From: Anastatus disparis
Lineage: Eukaryota; Arthropoda; Insecta; Hymenoptera; Eupelmidae
Length of the DNA stretch: 64,000 bases
Direction of reading: 5' to 3'
Assembly (NCBI GenBank): GCA_017163975.1
Contig: JAFFSR010000227.1
Location: 744,001 to 808,000, forward strand
Both the position numbers and the translations under genes were made by a program. Shown in pieces: positions 38,901 through 51,400 of the stretch. Numbering within the stretch: the first letter of the stretch is position 1; each line of letters starts with the position of its first letter. Under the pieces are notes generated by a model. It ran no database searches and had not been told where the DNA came from. It worked only from the letters and a program-made list of their open reading frames with translations.

Positions 38901-41900
38901 CCACTTTTATGTATCGTATTCATATAAATTTTTGTTTATTTGCTGTAAAATTGTTCACAAAGTCTTAAATAATCATTGAATCAATTTGCAAATCGTTTTT
39001 CTTTTTATAAGTTAGTTCGACTATTTTTCATGAAAACACATTTCAATAACGCATAGTATAAATTTGAATTTTAAAATATGATTATTCAAAATTATATTGA
39101 TTTTGTTCTACAGTATGATATTTTATTGAGAAGTGCAAAAATAATGAAAATATAGTTCTCTGTATTTATTATACTCATTATCAAGGATATGTTTGGTTAA
39201 AAAAATTTGTCACTGTGCAAACATATCCTTATAACATTTGCATTTCTAAACATTTTGTTTCTTGCGGTCAAACCAACCATAATAAAATAACTAAAAATTC
39301 CTTGTCGAAAATCATTAGATCTTTTTGTTCATTAAATGATGAACTAATTTTCTATCATAAATATTAAATTAAAATGATTAAGGCAAAATAAATGAATAAA
39401 AAAATGAAATATGCATTTGAACTTATATAAAGTATATTTCAACATCCATCAAAATTCTACAACTATACTCAATTTAATAACGAAATATTCAACCTACTAA
39501 AACACGTATCATCCTTCATCAAAGTTTTATGGCCGCAGCACTAAAAATTTACACATCAAAATTTTCAACCATATTATAGTCATATGTGACCACCAAATGA
39601 GAATTTCATTAACTAATAAAATTCCTTGACCGGCCGAATATCAAAAGCGGCATACATACAATAAAATAGAGTAGTTATTAGCTGCAAGTAGTTTAAAATA
39701 AAAATGTTCTTTTAAATTGACGTTTAATACCATAACAATTAATTCATCATATAGTCCACCTCTATAAATGTGACACTAACTCTTAATGTTTTTTATTTCG
39801 TTTAAGTAAAATAAGAAAAAAAGGGGCACATCATGCTAATGGAAACTAAGTATACGTTCCTACCCTCGTAAAACCTTCAATCATTTAACGCTCTCCTGCT
39901 GCTTCTCTCATATTTTTTTCTTCTTTTAAACAAAAATGTCCACGTACAGTGGAAAGTTGGCTCTTTTTTCGTTATATTCCATAAGAGAAATGGGATGGTA
40001 AAGGAAAACAAGGACAAAGCGTTATACTGTTTCACCCGCATCCTATATAGGAAGAAAAGTCAACAAAAGTTTAAAGAGAAGCGTGAGAGGCCATTACGCG
40101 AGATAAACGAGGGGAAATTAAGTTAGCTAAAAGAGACAGTAGCTTTCACGTATATACAGTGCTGTACGCTCAAAAAGTTTTACGCTATATATAATACGCA
40201 ACTTGAAGAAAGGATATTATATAGAACGTCAAGGATATGAAAACGTAGAGACATTTCATAATGTAACCTTCCAAAGACGTTTTCTGGATTCTTCTTACCG
40301 TTAAAACTCAACGGATAACTCTTTCTATACATTATCGACGATTTTCAGAAATTACTATGTTGTTTCATTTGTTTGGAAAAGTTTGATACTTTGTGTAGAA
40401 GCTTTAACTTAGGAGACGGACGAGATATGGCTATCGATTTTCGTTGAAAAACATTAACGATATCATTAGTTTTTAGTAATATTTATTTTTCATCATGAAT
40501 TTACATTGGGTATACTAATTTTAAAATTATCTTCTAACCGATAAAATTGTTAAACATTTTGTTGAAAAAAAGTTAAATAAATTATTGCCAATGAAAAGAA
40601 AACAAATTATCATGCAATATTAATAATTTTGAAGTTAATTTTAAATTCATTAAATGAAATTTGGTTTATCTGGTGATTAATTTCATGTATTATACCTCAT
40701 TAATTTTCGAAGATATTTGTAAACAAAATATAATGATAAATTTTATTAAAGATAAATAAATACTTTAATTATGAAAGAGAATAATTTTTAATGGATCTGA
40801 TGCGTTTCAAATAGATTAAAATTTTTGTAAGAATAAAAAAAAATATAGCTTAAAAATATTTTTATTTTCTTCGTACACGTATTATTCAAATTAAAAGTAA
40901 CATATTCAACAATAGGGTATATAAATAGATGCTTAAACATGCAATAACAACATTGTTGTTGCTCAATAAATTTCCATTTAAAATAGGTGATTTGAAAAAG
41001 GATAAGTCTCTTTTTCTAAGAATAGAGATTTTATCTTCTTCTTAGCCACTATTAGTCCTTTTATCATAATCGCATAATCGATCCTCTTTAGAGCTTATAG
41101 AAATACGAATGGAAGATAAAAGAATTTTTAAAAAATACATCGTATTCGTTATTTAAATTTTGAATGATTCGTTTAATTGTTATTGAAACGTGTAAGCTGT
41201 ATGCATCATTTCGCATATATTCATTTAAGTTCCGGTCACTATTTTTGGGCTTTTTATCCGTAAGGATGTTCATTAGTCTTTTCCGCTGTGATAGCGCATT
41301 TTTTACTTGATTATGCTCTTATAAATTATGTTTTTTTGGATATTTCCTATTATCAGTTGATATTGAATGAATATGAAAGGCGTATGCAAAAAGAATTTTT
41401 AACTTTCGTTGGTCATTGACATACTTTGATATTAAATTTTTTTAACCAATCAAAATCGTTAGATTATATTTGATGAATACACTTACATATTAATTCGATA
41501 GATCAATCTTTCAAAACGTTAATATACGTAATAAAATTTTTTTCTAATATTGATTTACTTTTAGAATTTTATGATGGCTCAAAAGATAAGGAAAATTAAA
41601 TTTAGCATATAAGGTTGTACAATAATTTATTATTGTACTTGTAAATATTTTTATTTTTATCATTTTTTTTTATAAATAATCATACAAATAGTTAAGAATT
41701 TGTCTTCAATTATAATCCAAAGGGAAAAAGTACTGTTCGAGAAAGTTTAGTGGAAGTAGTGCATTATGAAAGGTCAGCAGAAATCTCAGGTGTAGCGCGT
41801 TAACAGAATGCTGATGATTCATAATCAAAGATTTTTATCGCATTCTACTTTAAGAAGGTTATTTGTACAATTGTATAGCCATGGTGTGTTAAAAAAAACG

Positions 41901-44249
41901 GAATTTCATATACGCTTCAGCTGCAGATAAATAAAAGATAATCGGTAATGCTTTGTTTATTTCTTTAAAGTTCACCGTTATTGTTAGATATTATTCTTTA
42001 TTATAAATATAATATTTAATTCGAGACGATAATTATAAAAAGGAAAGATAAAAATCCTAATTTTAATTTGATTAATAATTCTGTACAAAAAAAAATCTTT
42101 GTAAGTTACATTATTCATTTATGCACTTTCTAACATTAAAACGGCTTGTGCCTGCATAACAGTATTTGAGAGAGAAAAAAATTTCTACTATATTCGTGTA
42201 TAGTCGAGCGAGTTCCTTCCGTGAATACGTAATACAGCCAGCGATAATATGTGCGCGCGTTAAGCTAATGATCCGAGAATTTTCAATCCTCGTCAAGTTC
42301 GTTGCAGTTGGGGGGAATATTCTCCTGTTTTATACGGGCAATCAGATAAAGTATTGCCGCACACTTGCCGGCTATTAAATTCAATGACTTTGTGTATATA
42401 AGGATACTATGCAATGTCTTGTTTTAGATACATTTGAAAAACTCAAGTCTTAGGAATTTACTTTATTTATAGACTACAATGAACGCTAGTGTGAGATTTT
42501 ACTTATTTTTCTCTTTTCTTTTAATTTAATATGAACGTGCAAATAGAAAAATTTTAATAAAAATACTTTATTTTTCCGATGAATTAAAAGTTTCATATTT
42601 ATCACGAATGCGGGTGGAAAAGTTATTTCCAACTTAAATTATGTAAACGTTTAGTTTGTATAAAGTGATATTTTAGTGATGCAATTTAAAAGGTGTCATA
42701 GTTTTGGTGATTCCTCGACAATATACTGTAGAAATTTCAACTGGTAGAACAAAAAGTATTATCTAGACAAAGCAATCTAAAGGACGTTATTTTGACAATG
42801 TAATGTAAAATGTATTATTTGGGAAACTTTTTTTGTTTAAATTATTATTGTTACACTGAACACAAAGAATCTCCAATCCTTTAGATTCATGTAGACAAAC
42901 TTTTCGTTTGTCGTCACAGTAGAATTTACTTAATGTATATCTATTTGATTAAACATAAATATAAATATAACATAAATTAAAACATAAAATAAAACACAAA
43001 TAAAATAGTACGATATAGATAGCGTTTAATGTCGAATTCATTTAAAAAACTGCTGATTTTTTGCTATGGGATCTTTACGAAAAATAATTTTATTAAAAAT
43101 AACATTTTTTTTCGTTTTAATGAACAACACACCGCATACTTTGCACCAATTATTTAACATGTTAACAGTTTCATAAAAATTAAAATAATTAAAAAAAAAG
43201 CTTTAAAATATTTGAAACTATTTGTTATTATTTCAATTTATTAATACTCATTATACATAAATTTATGCCTGTTGCATTGATAAAATTTAATAAAATAAAA
43301 ATATCTATACATAATTGGAGTGAAAATATTTAAAAGCTATTAGATTTAATAATTAAAAAACAAAACGTTTGGTGAAAACGAAAATTAATTACAACCAATA
43401 ATCTTTTGAATTCTAAATGTAAATATTTATTTCAAATTTTTGATCAATTATTAAAATGAAAATAAATTTAACAATGATAAAAAAAATAATAACCCCATAA
43501 TACAGTAAATTAATATCATAAATCAAAATATTTAATGAACATGTTGCAATCACCAAAAAGTAGATAATGCCGAGTTTGGCTAGACAATTTGCATTATAAA
43601 AAAACATCGGTAATATATTAGTTATGCATTATTGATTTTATCATTATGAAAATATACTAACTATTATGTACGGCAATAAATTAAACGTTCGACGATCTAA
43701 AATGTTCACCTCGTATATTTAAACGATAATTAAAATTAGGATACACACGATACATTACAACCTGCGATATAATAATTTTCACGTGCATGAAGATATATTA
43801 TTATTACATCGAAATTGTACGTTATAAATCAAGCGTATCAACTTACATCATATTTTTCTGCATATTCGAGCATTTACATACGGTACAAGAAAAAAAAAGG
43901 AAAAAAAAATATTGAAAAAAAGTAGCTTATATAATGCGAGGAAATTTAAAACTACTCGAAATAACGAGAGTTTTAAATCTACATTTATATAAATAAATAA
44001 CTCTCGTTTAATTAATTGCCGAAAAACATACCATAAAGAAAGAGAATTTTAATTCAATTCTGTGCAAAAATATTTTAAAATATTTTTATAAATACAAAAA
44101 TATAAATTCTCATCCAGATTTATTAAATTTTTTGTTTGAAATTAATGGGTATCATATGATCGATAATCATGATCATTTATTAAAAATATTTATCACGGAA
44201 ACAAAAATTTCTATTGTCAATGTTTATCCAATATATTAATGTATAAAAA
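32951..44249. other. Long non-coding stretch with scattered islands
   Basis: No gene recognised. Less AT-rich islands occur at about 36000-36330, 36600-36800, 38480-38760 and 39840-40460, separated by AT-rich DNA, in a pattern typical of regulatory DNA around developmental or neuronal genes. Open frames here are short, often open on both strands, and have no domains. Confidence 0.3.
39183..39230. repeat. Short perfect hairpin, 13-bp arms
   Basis: AAGGATATGTTTG and CAAACATATCCTT are exact reverse complements 22 nt apart. The stem is too short for a typical miRNA precursor; noted as structure only. Confidence 0.6.
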
Positions 44250-45594
44250 TAAATTATCTGTTCACAGGTTCATACATAGAAGAGCTTAAACGATCCTGAC
44301 AGTGGGCAACTGAGTACAAGACCTCGTGTTTTGTCGCTTATCGTTTTCCCCTCTATAGAGAAACTACATACACGCACGGAAAGAAAAAGAAGAAGAAAGA
44401 AAGAAAGAAATAAAAAATAATAAAAAAGGAAGGAAGAAGGAAGGAGGCGGGAGAAAAAGAGAGAGTGAGTAAGACGATTCTTAAAGGAAAGCAGCTGAGG
44501 TCTCTTTGGGATATACAACATTGACGGCTAAGCTGCCGTACCAGTAACACACACACATACTCATCTATATCTATATCATACAGTCATGACAACAGTTATT
44601 TATACGCATGCTGCTTCGTTTTCATCTCTCTCTAGCTTTTTTACTTTTCATTAGTGCTCAAGAAGAATTGAAATTGTCAAGTGAACGAGAAATTTTCGAG
44701 AGAGAGAGATTTATTTTTCGCATAAAAAAATAATTTCAAGATATACAAAGGAATTGACTTGTGACATTTTGATATAGTGAAATTTTTAGTATTTCTTTTA
44801 TTATTTGTTTTTTTTAAATATTTTTAATTGGTTGCATTATCGCGTGTTTCATCGGCAAGTAATAGTGTATAAAGTTTTGTGGACCATTCAAAAGTGCATA
44901 ACATTTTTAATTCATAATAGCGACAAGTTTTCTTTAACTTGTTATAAAAGAAACATTAAAAAAAGAAGAAAAAGAAGACTTAATAAAAATCTTGTGCTAA
45001 CAAACCTATAAAGTTAACACGAGATATTGACAAGATATAAAAACGAACAACAACTTTATCCAATTTGAAGAAAAAAATTTTTTTCCTTTCTCATCCTCTT
45101 CAAAGAAAACTTTCCTTACTCCGCCAGAGAGAAGAATATAAAGGATTATAAAGATAGGAAGGAAGATTGCCTAAAGGGCTAAAACTTTTTTACTGACTAT
45201 CGATTACTTTTTTGCGATGTAATTTCATTTCTCGTTTATGAAGATGGATCAAGTTTTAAGGAAAATCAATGCTTTCGACACTGATGAAACAGCAATTTTA
45301 AATTCTTCTTTTTCCTGACAAGGCGTAGAAACCTTTAATCATTTATTTTCCGCCTCATAAACTATTATACACACACACAAATATATATGACTACGAAAAC
45401 GAATTGTCAAAGGAAAAAAAGTGTAAGCAGTCCAATGACGAGTCGCTGGTATGATGAGAATTTAAGGACTCGATTGTGTAGTTGATATATTATCGTGCCT
45501 TTAAAGTGCTTTTATAGAAAAAAAATTTACTAGATATCTTTTATTTTAATTTTGTGCTTTGTTCTTTTTTTAATTTTATTATATCTTTGAAATT
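44250..45594 (+). promoter_or_regulatory. Possible promoter and 5' UTR region upstream of the signal-peptide exon
   Basis: Purine-rich DNA with an (AAAG)n tract at about 44394-44410, GAGAGAGAGA at about 44699-44708 and less A+T than the flanks. GA-rich tracts are common at insect promoters. No defined TATA or initiator can be fixed, so the role is inferred from position alone. Confidence 0.25.
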
Positions 45595-45762
45595 ATGGGA
45601 ACGAAAAAAGTGAATTATCGGGAAGTAGTGATGGTGGTGAAGCCAAGAAGACTAAAACGATTGGAAATCGGTAGGATGTTGATTGTGCTGATTGTGCTAA
45701 CGATTATCAAACTGGTACACGCGGCGCCTGCTTTCTCAACTGTCTATGTCGATGACAGAGCG
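45595..45762 (+). CDS. First coding exon of an unidentified secreted or membrane protein (partial)
   Basis: ATG at 45595 opens 56 codons that end in phase 0 at a good donor, GCG|GTGAGT. Residues 1-27 are basic (KPRRLKR at 16-22). Residues 28-42 are a strongly hydrophobic core (MLIVLIVLTIIKLVH), followed by A-A-P, a plausible signal-peptidase site after residue 43 or 44. The mature part begins PAFSTVYVDDRA. An internal ATG at 45676 would give a conventional short signal peptide; with the first ATG the segment could instead be a signal anchor. Codon use is less A+T-biased than the surroundings. The open frame continues into the intron to 45921, but that part is T-rich and looks non-coding. No matching downstream exon was recognised, so the rest probably lies beyond the window across an intron of 18 kb or more. 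The family is not recognised. Confidence 0.55.
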
Positions 45763-46200
45763 GTGAGTTTCTTTTTTTTCTCTTCTTTTTTTTATACTTG
45801 CTGTGTGATCAATCCTATTTTTTCTTTTTTCTATTTGGGATCACCCAAGGATTCTGTAATTATGGAGCGAACGATCTCAAAAGAATTAGCATTCTTTAGA
45901 GATTATACTTATTGGAATTAATTAATTCGATTCTTTTGATCGTCGATAAAAATTTAGAAAACATTAATAATATTTTATTATTATCTGAACTATTTTGATT
46001 TATTAATTCTGATGATGATTAATTTTAATCTTATTTTTGGATTATCCAAAAGGACTTTGTCAAAAGAACTATTTATATAGGAATGCGACACGATAAATCA
46101 AATTTTAAATTCTAAAATATTCAGTTTTAGATTAAATTATATAGTTTAAATTTTTCACTAAAACCATTTCAATAAATTTCATGTTTCAAACAAAGACTCA

Positions 46201-46876
46201 CAAGGAGGGTATCACTTCTTTGGGTCACGGATCTTGTTGTAATTTGCGGATATGTTTTTACACATAAAATTATAAAAAAAGCCGCAGGCATTTGATCTAA
46301 CGCTCGATCATTCCAAGATTATGAGCTATTTTGTTCAATTTCTTTGAAAAATCAGTGTTTATAATATTGAATACTACGCTCCAATGAGAGCTTCTAAGTT
46401 CTTTCTATTAAATTCTAGTGAAAGTTGAGATTAAATCCTTTTAATTAAAAAAAAAACGTTTACAAAAAGCTCAACCCGTTCAAAAATTATAGCCAAATAA
46501 AAAACATGCACAATATTTTTATCAAAATAAAAGTTTAATTTTATGCTAATTTTTATAACAATTTTTATAACAATTTTTATTTCTCCATAACTCTTGAATG
46601 GGTTCAGTTTTTTGAACACGTTTTTTTTTTAATCAAAAGGATTCAATCTCAACTTTTACTAGAATTTTACAGAATGCACTTAAAAGCTCTCATTGGGGAG
46701 TAATATTCAATATTGTGAACAATGATTTTTCGAAGAAATTGAATAAAATAGCTCATAATCTTGGAATGATCGAGCGTTAGACCGGATGCTCGCGGCTTTT
46801 TTCACGATTTTATGTATTAAAATATATCTGTAAGTGACAGCAAGATCCATGACCCAAAGAAGTGATACTCTCCTTG
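46201..46876. mobile_element. 676-bp fold-back element, same family as 4565-5229
   Basis: Starts CAAGGAGGGTATCACTTC and ends with the matching CTCCTTG, flanked by TCA on both sides (46198-46200 and 46877-46879). The arms are about 300 bp, clearly more diverged than in the 4565 copy, with a spacer near 46505-46575. Order of landmarks (GGGTCAC near each end, AACGCTC in mid-arm, GAAAGYTGAG before AATCCTTT) matches the other copy. Lies inside the putative long intron. Confidence 0.75.
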
Positions 46877-48457
46877 TCAGAATTATTTATTAAGCATTAA
46901 TATTATTTGTTATGAAAAGAAAGAACTTCGAACTTTAAGCTTTTTTATTTCTTTTAATAACTACATCATTAAGTAATGATTACTTTTTATTTATTATTAT
47001 AAATGTGTTGTTTCTTTTTAATTAGTCCATTGCTGATTATTTTTTTTAATGTTTCTATAAAATATGAGTTCTGATAATGTGCGCGTATTAACGTATGATT
47101 AAATGATCAATTATTAATTATTTTTTTTTTTTTTGTTAAATAGTGATAAATTTTCCTACATAGAACTCATTATCGATTATGTCATTTAGATTTCAATACA
47201 GTTTTATGTTTTTCTCAGATCAATGTCACAATAAGAGAAATCGTAATGTTATTGACACTTATAAAACTAAATATAAATCGCAAACACGTCATGTAGCGAA
47301 ATCAACACAACTTGACAAAAAAATAATTGTAACCAATACCTTATTATTTTGTATTGCAAATTTACAAAACAATAGAATAGCTAATTATAACTGTAAGTCA
47401 ATAAATTTATCTTCAAACTTTAAACTTAATGTTAAAAGAGAAATTCAATGACTTCGACAATCATTAATTATACAATAGGATATTGCCAAATTTATTTTTA
47501 TGCGTAGGATTTAGCACGAATATTTATATTTTATTTTTTTTGTTCAAAAAATTGAATTATTAAGTATGAGAATAAAATTATTTATAAGATTAATACTTCA
47601 TGTTTGTAGATATTGTTGATAAAGTTTATCCAAATATTCATATAAAAATGTTACTAAAAATGCCAAAAATTTTCAAAAATGATTCAATTTTTAAAATTCG
47701 AATTTTTTATAGGATTTTCAATAAAGAAATCTTATTTTTCAATATTGAATTAAAAAATTCTCATATTTCCAATAAAGAAAGAATTATACATATTTTAATA
47801 TTCAAAATACTTGTTAATTCTTTTTGATACAATAAAAAAAAAATTGGACCACTGTATACTAGAAAATGATTTTAAACTGAATATATTAAAAGTACATTCA
47901 ACCTTGAAATTGGTTGCCATAATACGCAAGTTAGAGTCAAATTAGTATTTTCTCAGACTATTTTCAATAGAACTTAACTTTTATTATAAAATAATATAAT
48001 ATTATTTATTACTACTTATTATTTTTTATTAATTTATTTATAAAAAAGTTTAAATTACATAATAAAAAACTTTATTTTAGTAAAACTAATGTGGCTCTCA
48101 CACTTCTTTATATATATTTCAGTAAACAATAAATTTGAAAAAAAATCGATGATTAAAAACAGGAATAAAAGAACGAAAAATATTTTTTATATAAAAATTT
48201 TTTTATGCTGAAATTGAAACTATTAGTCCGGAGGCATTAATCCTTATTTTTTGTACTAAATTGCTATACTTTTAAACTGTGATGGATAAGTCTGGTAGCT
48301 TAACCGAAAGCCAAAGTGGAATGAAATAACAACAGCTTTTAGAACGATATTTTTCTACCATTTTCGAAAATATACGACATTCTTTCCACTAAGGCTAAAA
48401 GCCTTATAGCTTTAGGTTATACTCCTCTTTTCTATAACAATTGACAGTAAAAGATTG

Positions 48458-48468
48458 CCCCCCCCCCC
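48458..48468. repeat. Poly-C tract
   Basis: Eleven consecutive C in a pyrimidine-rich stretch, unusual in DNA this A+T-rich. Confidence 0.9.
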
Positions 48469-51400
48469 TCTTCTCCTTCTCCCTCGACCTAGAAAAATCG
48501 TATCGTCAACTATAATACTCATCTCTCTTGCTTTCAGCACGGGCTATCTAGTTCTAGAAAAATACACCTACATAATGTTTTTTTTTCTCATATTAAAAAG
48601 AAAAAAAAATAATAGTGTCATCTCATCATTTCTTTAATGATATTAATATTTGCGCGTGACAAGATTTTGACATTAATATTAATAGTTATTTTTTTTGACA
48701 AAGTAGCTTATTTTTAGATTTTATTTTTATTAACTGTTATATCTATTTTTATATAATATAAATTTACTTAGGAATTTCCTGTTGACATAATTTTCTATAA
48801 ATTTTGCGTTCCATAAGAATTTTAATAATTAGTCAGAATTAATAAAATAACAGATATTCTTTTGTTACTTTTATCGATTTTGTAGAAGAGACTTTTTATA
48901 ATTTATTTACATAATTTGTATGCATTTTTATTTAAATCCAATAGTTATTACTGTAGCACTCACTTTTTTAACTTTGACTAATTATGCCATTTTCATTTTC
49001 TTTATTTTCATTTATTCATATATTAATTTGTTTGTTTGTTTGAAAATTTATTTTATTATCAAACGTTGTGTTGACTGTGATATTATTATTAAAAATCGCG
49101 CAATCTTAATAATATGAAATATAATGCTATATTATATATTTTTATATGGAAATATTTAGTGATCTTTTTATACTGTAAAACTTAAATAACATTTATAATA
49201 ATTAAAAAATTTTTTGAAAAATTTTCCAGTATAGTGAATTAAAAGTTGTTTTCTAATATTTTTTTTAAAGACATAAATTTATGATCTTGGTCATTTTAAA
49301 GTAGCTTCTCCGTTTTAATAATTCAAACTAAAAGCTGTGTAGCTTCAAGTTGATGAGTTTGAAGAGGGCAAAAAAAGTAACATTCAAACATTGAAGTACT
49401 TTTATAATTGAACAAGTGGTGAGTTTGTGAATAAAAAAAAATTTTTTTTTTTTTTGGTGATACAAAAACTCTTATAGTTTTCTAAAAGTTTCACTGCACT
49501 ACAATCAGTATTATGCTTGTTGCTGTAGTTTCTGTTAAAGTGAACTTGCTAAAAGTTATTTGGCTTGCCTACCAAAGTGCGGTTAGACTCTTCATCTATT
49601 TTTTTCCTTCCTTTTTTTAAATAAAAGTTTCGCTGTTTCTTTTTTTTTCTATGGAAGACTCCAGGGTAATTAAGGCCACTCATTTTAATTTCAAATACGT
49701 TTTATTATTCTTACTTTTGGATCATAAATTAGCCAAAAAGTTTTAATATAATGGTAATTATCCTTTGGATTAATTCTCTTAATTTATTAAAAACTTATCA
49801 TGTTTTTTTTAAATAGTTGAATTTCCAATAAATAAAAATTCCTTTGTAATAATAAAAAAACAATGTAAAATTGAATAAATAAGAATTAAAAAAAGCCTGT
49901 CATCTCAGATATTACGTTTAGATATGAAATTTTTCCTTTAAAATATTTCTCATGTTCGCGTGAATTATTCAGAATTTTTTTTCCCCCTTAGTCATACGTC
50001 TTGCGCGTTAAATACATAGATATATGTCGCAGGTGTACGCGCGGGGGGCAGGCGAAGGCGTATATACAAAAACGTTGCGGTAAATTATTTCCTTTTCGTT
50101 GCTTTGAAAGAAAAATGCAAAATTAAAATTATATAGTAATATTATATTTGCGTACTTGGTAAAAGGGTTCGGCATTGAAACGCTTTTAATATTTTTATAA
50201 TTTTATTATTCATCAGAATTTATGTAAACATTAAGCTAATTAAAATTAGCTTTTATAATTTTAAAGCGAAAAACGGAGAAATATGGAAAAATACTTTAAT
50301 ATTGTTTGATTTTTTGTGGTACAATGTATTTAAGTTTGTATTACTTCCTCTATTGATTTTTTTATATGAATCACCAATTGTAATGTTATAACAAGAAGCG
50401 TAATTATACAATTATATACGTAATGGAAAGCAACTGTTATATTATAAGTTAAAATAAATGAAAAATATTTATACCATATAATATTATAAAAATTAAATTT
50501 TAGTTAATTAAATGTATTAAAATTTAATAAGAGCTAATTAATTTTATAAAATTCAAATTCGCATGATAATTAATGAAAAAAATTTTGCTTGAAAGCGGAA
50601 TACAATTATATATTTTTATTTTGGAAGGAAATCTAATTACTTTTTATATTAAATTAACAATGCATGTGAAAATGTTTAAAATTAGAATTTTATTTTAGTT
50701 ATATTTTTATGAAAAGTCGTTTGTAAGACTGTCTAAAAAAATTTTAATTTAAATTATGTTCTTTACAAGAAAATTCCTGCCTGAATAAAAATTCGTCTCA
50801 ATTCTATTATCTTTATAGTAATAATATATTTTTAACCTAATTAAATTTCTCGTTATAAAATATTAAAGATACAACAATAATGTAGAACCGAGAATTCATT
50901 TTTTTTTCTTATTTATACACATCCGTATGAAAAAAATAATAAGCAAAATATGTTGAAAAGGTCAAGAAGCCTCTTTTTACACACATTACAATAGAGGCCA
51001 AAAGGTCGAGTAGTTATCCATTTTTCACATTGAAATTTCATTTCAAGAGAGGAAGCGCAAATAAAAAAACATAGAAAAGTTTGGGGTCTTCTCTTTTCGA
51101 CACTTTTCATTTCGTCGCGCTTTGTTTTCTTCTCAATATAACACAGCATTCGGTACAAGCAGAAAATATATTATTGTGAAATTTTTTTGCTTACTCGTTG
51201 CGCACACACGTGCACCAGACTTTTCATTGTTCGATACACCAAGTGATAGCCAAAGGTGCGATTCAAAGTGCGAGAAAGTTACTACTTTGGTATTTTCATT
51301 GTTATGTAAAAACCAGTTTCAACTTGGAGATTCTTTTATCACTTGTATATATATAGTCTTATTTAATTTTTTATTTTTAACGAATCAACAGAAGTGTTTG

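Noticed and set aside
39183..39230. microRNA precursor
   Set aside because: The perfect stem is only 13 bp with a 22-nt loop, and neither arm matches an insect miRNA I know.
47179..47451. 90-codon + strand frame preceded by an acceptor-like TTTTTCTCAG
   Set aside because: Lys/Asn/Ile-rich as expected of AT-rich DNA, with no domain and no donor. A possible exon of the 45595 gene, but not supportable.
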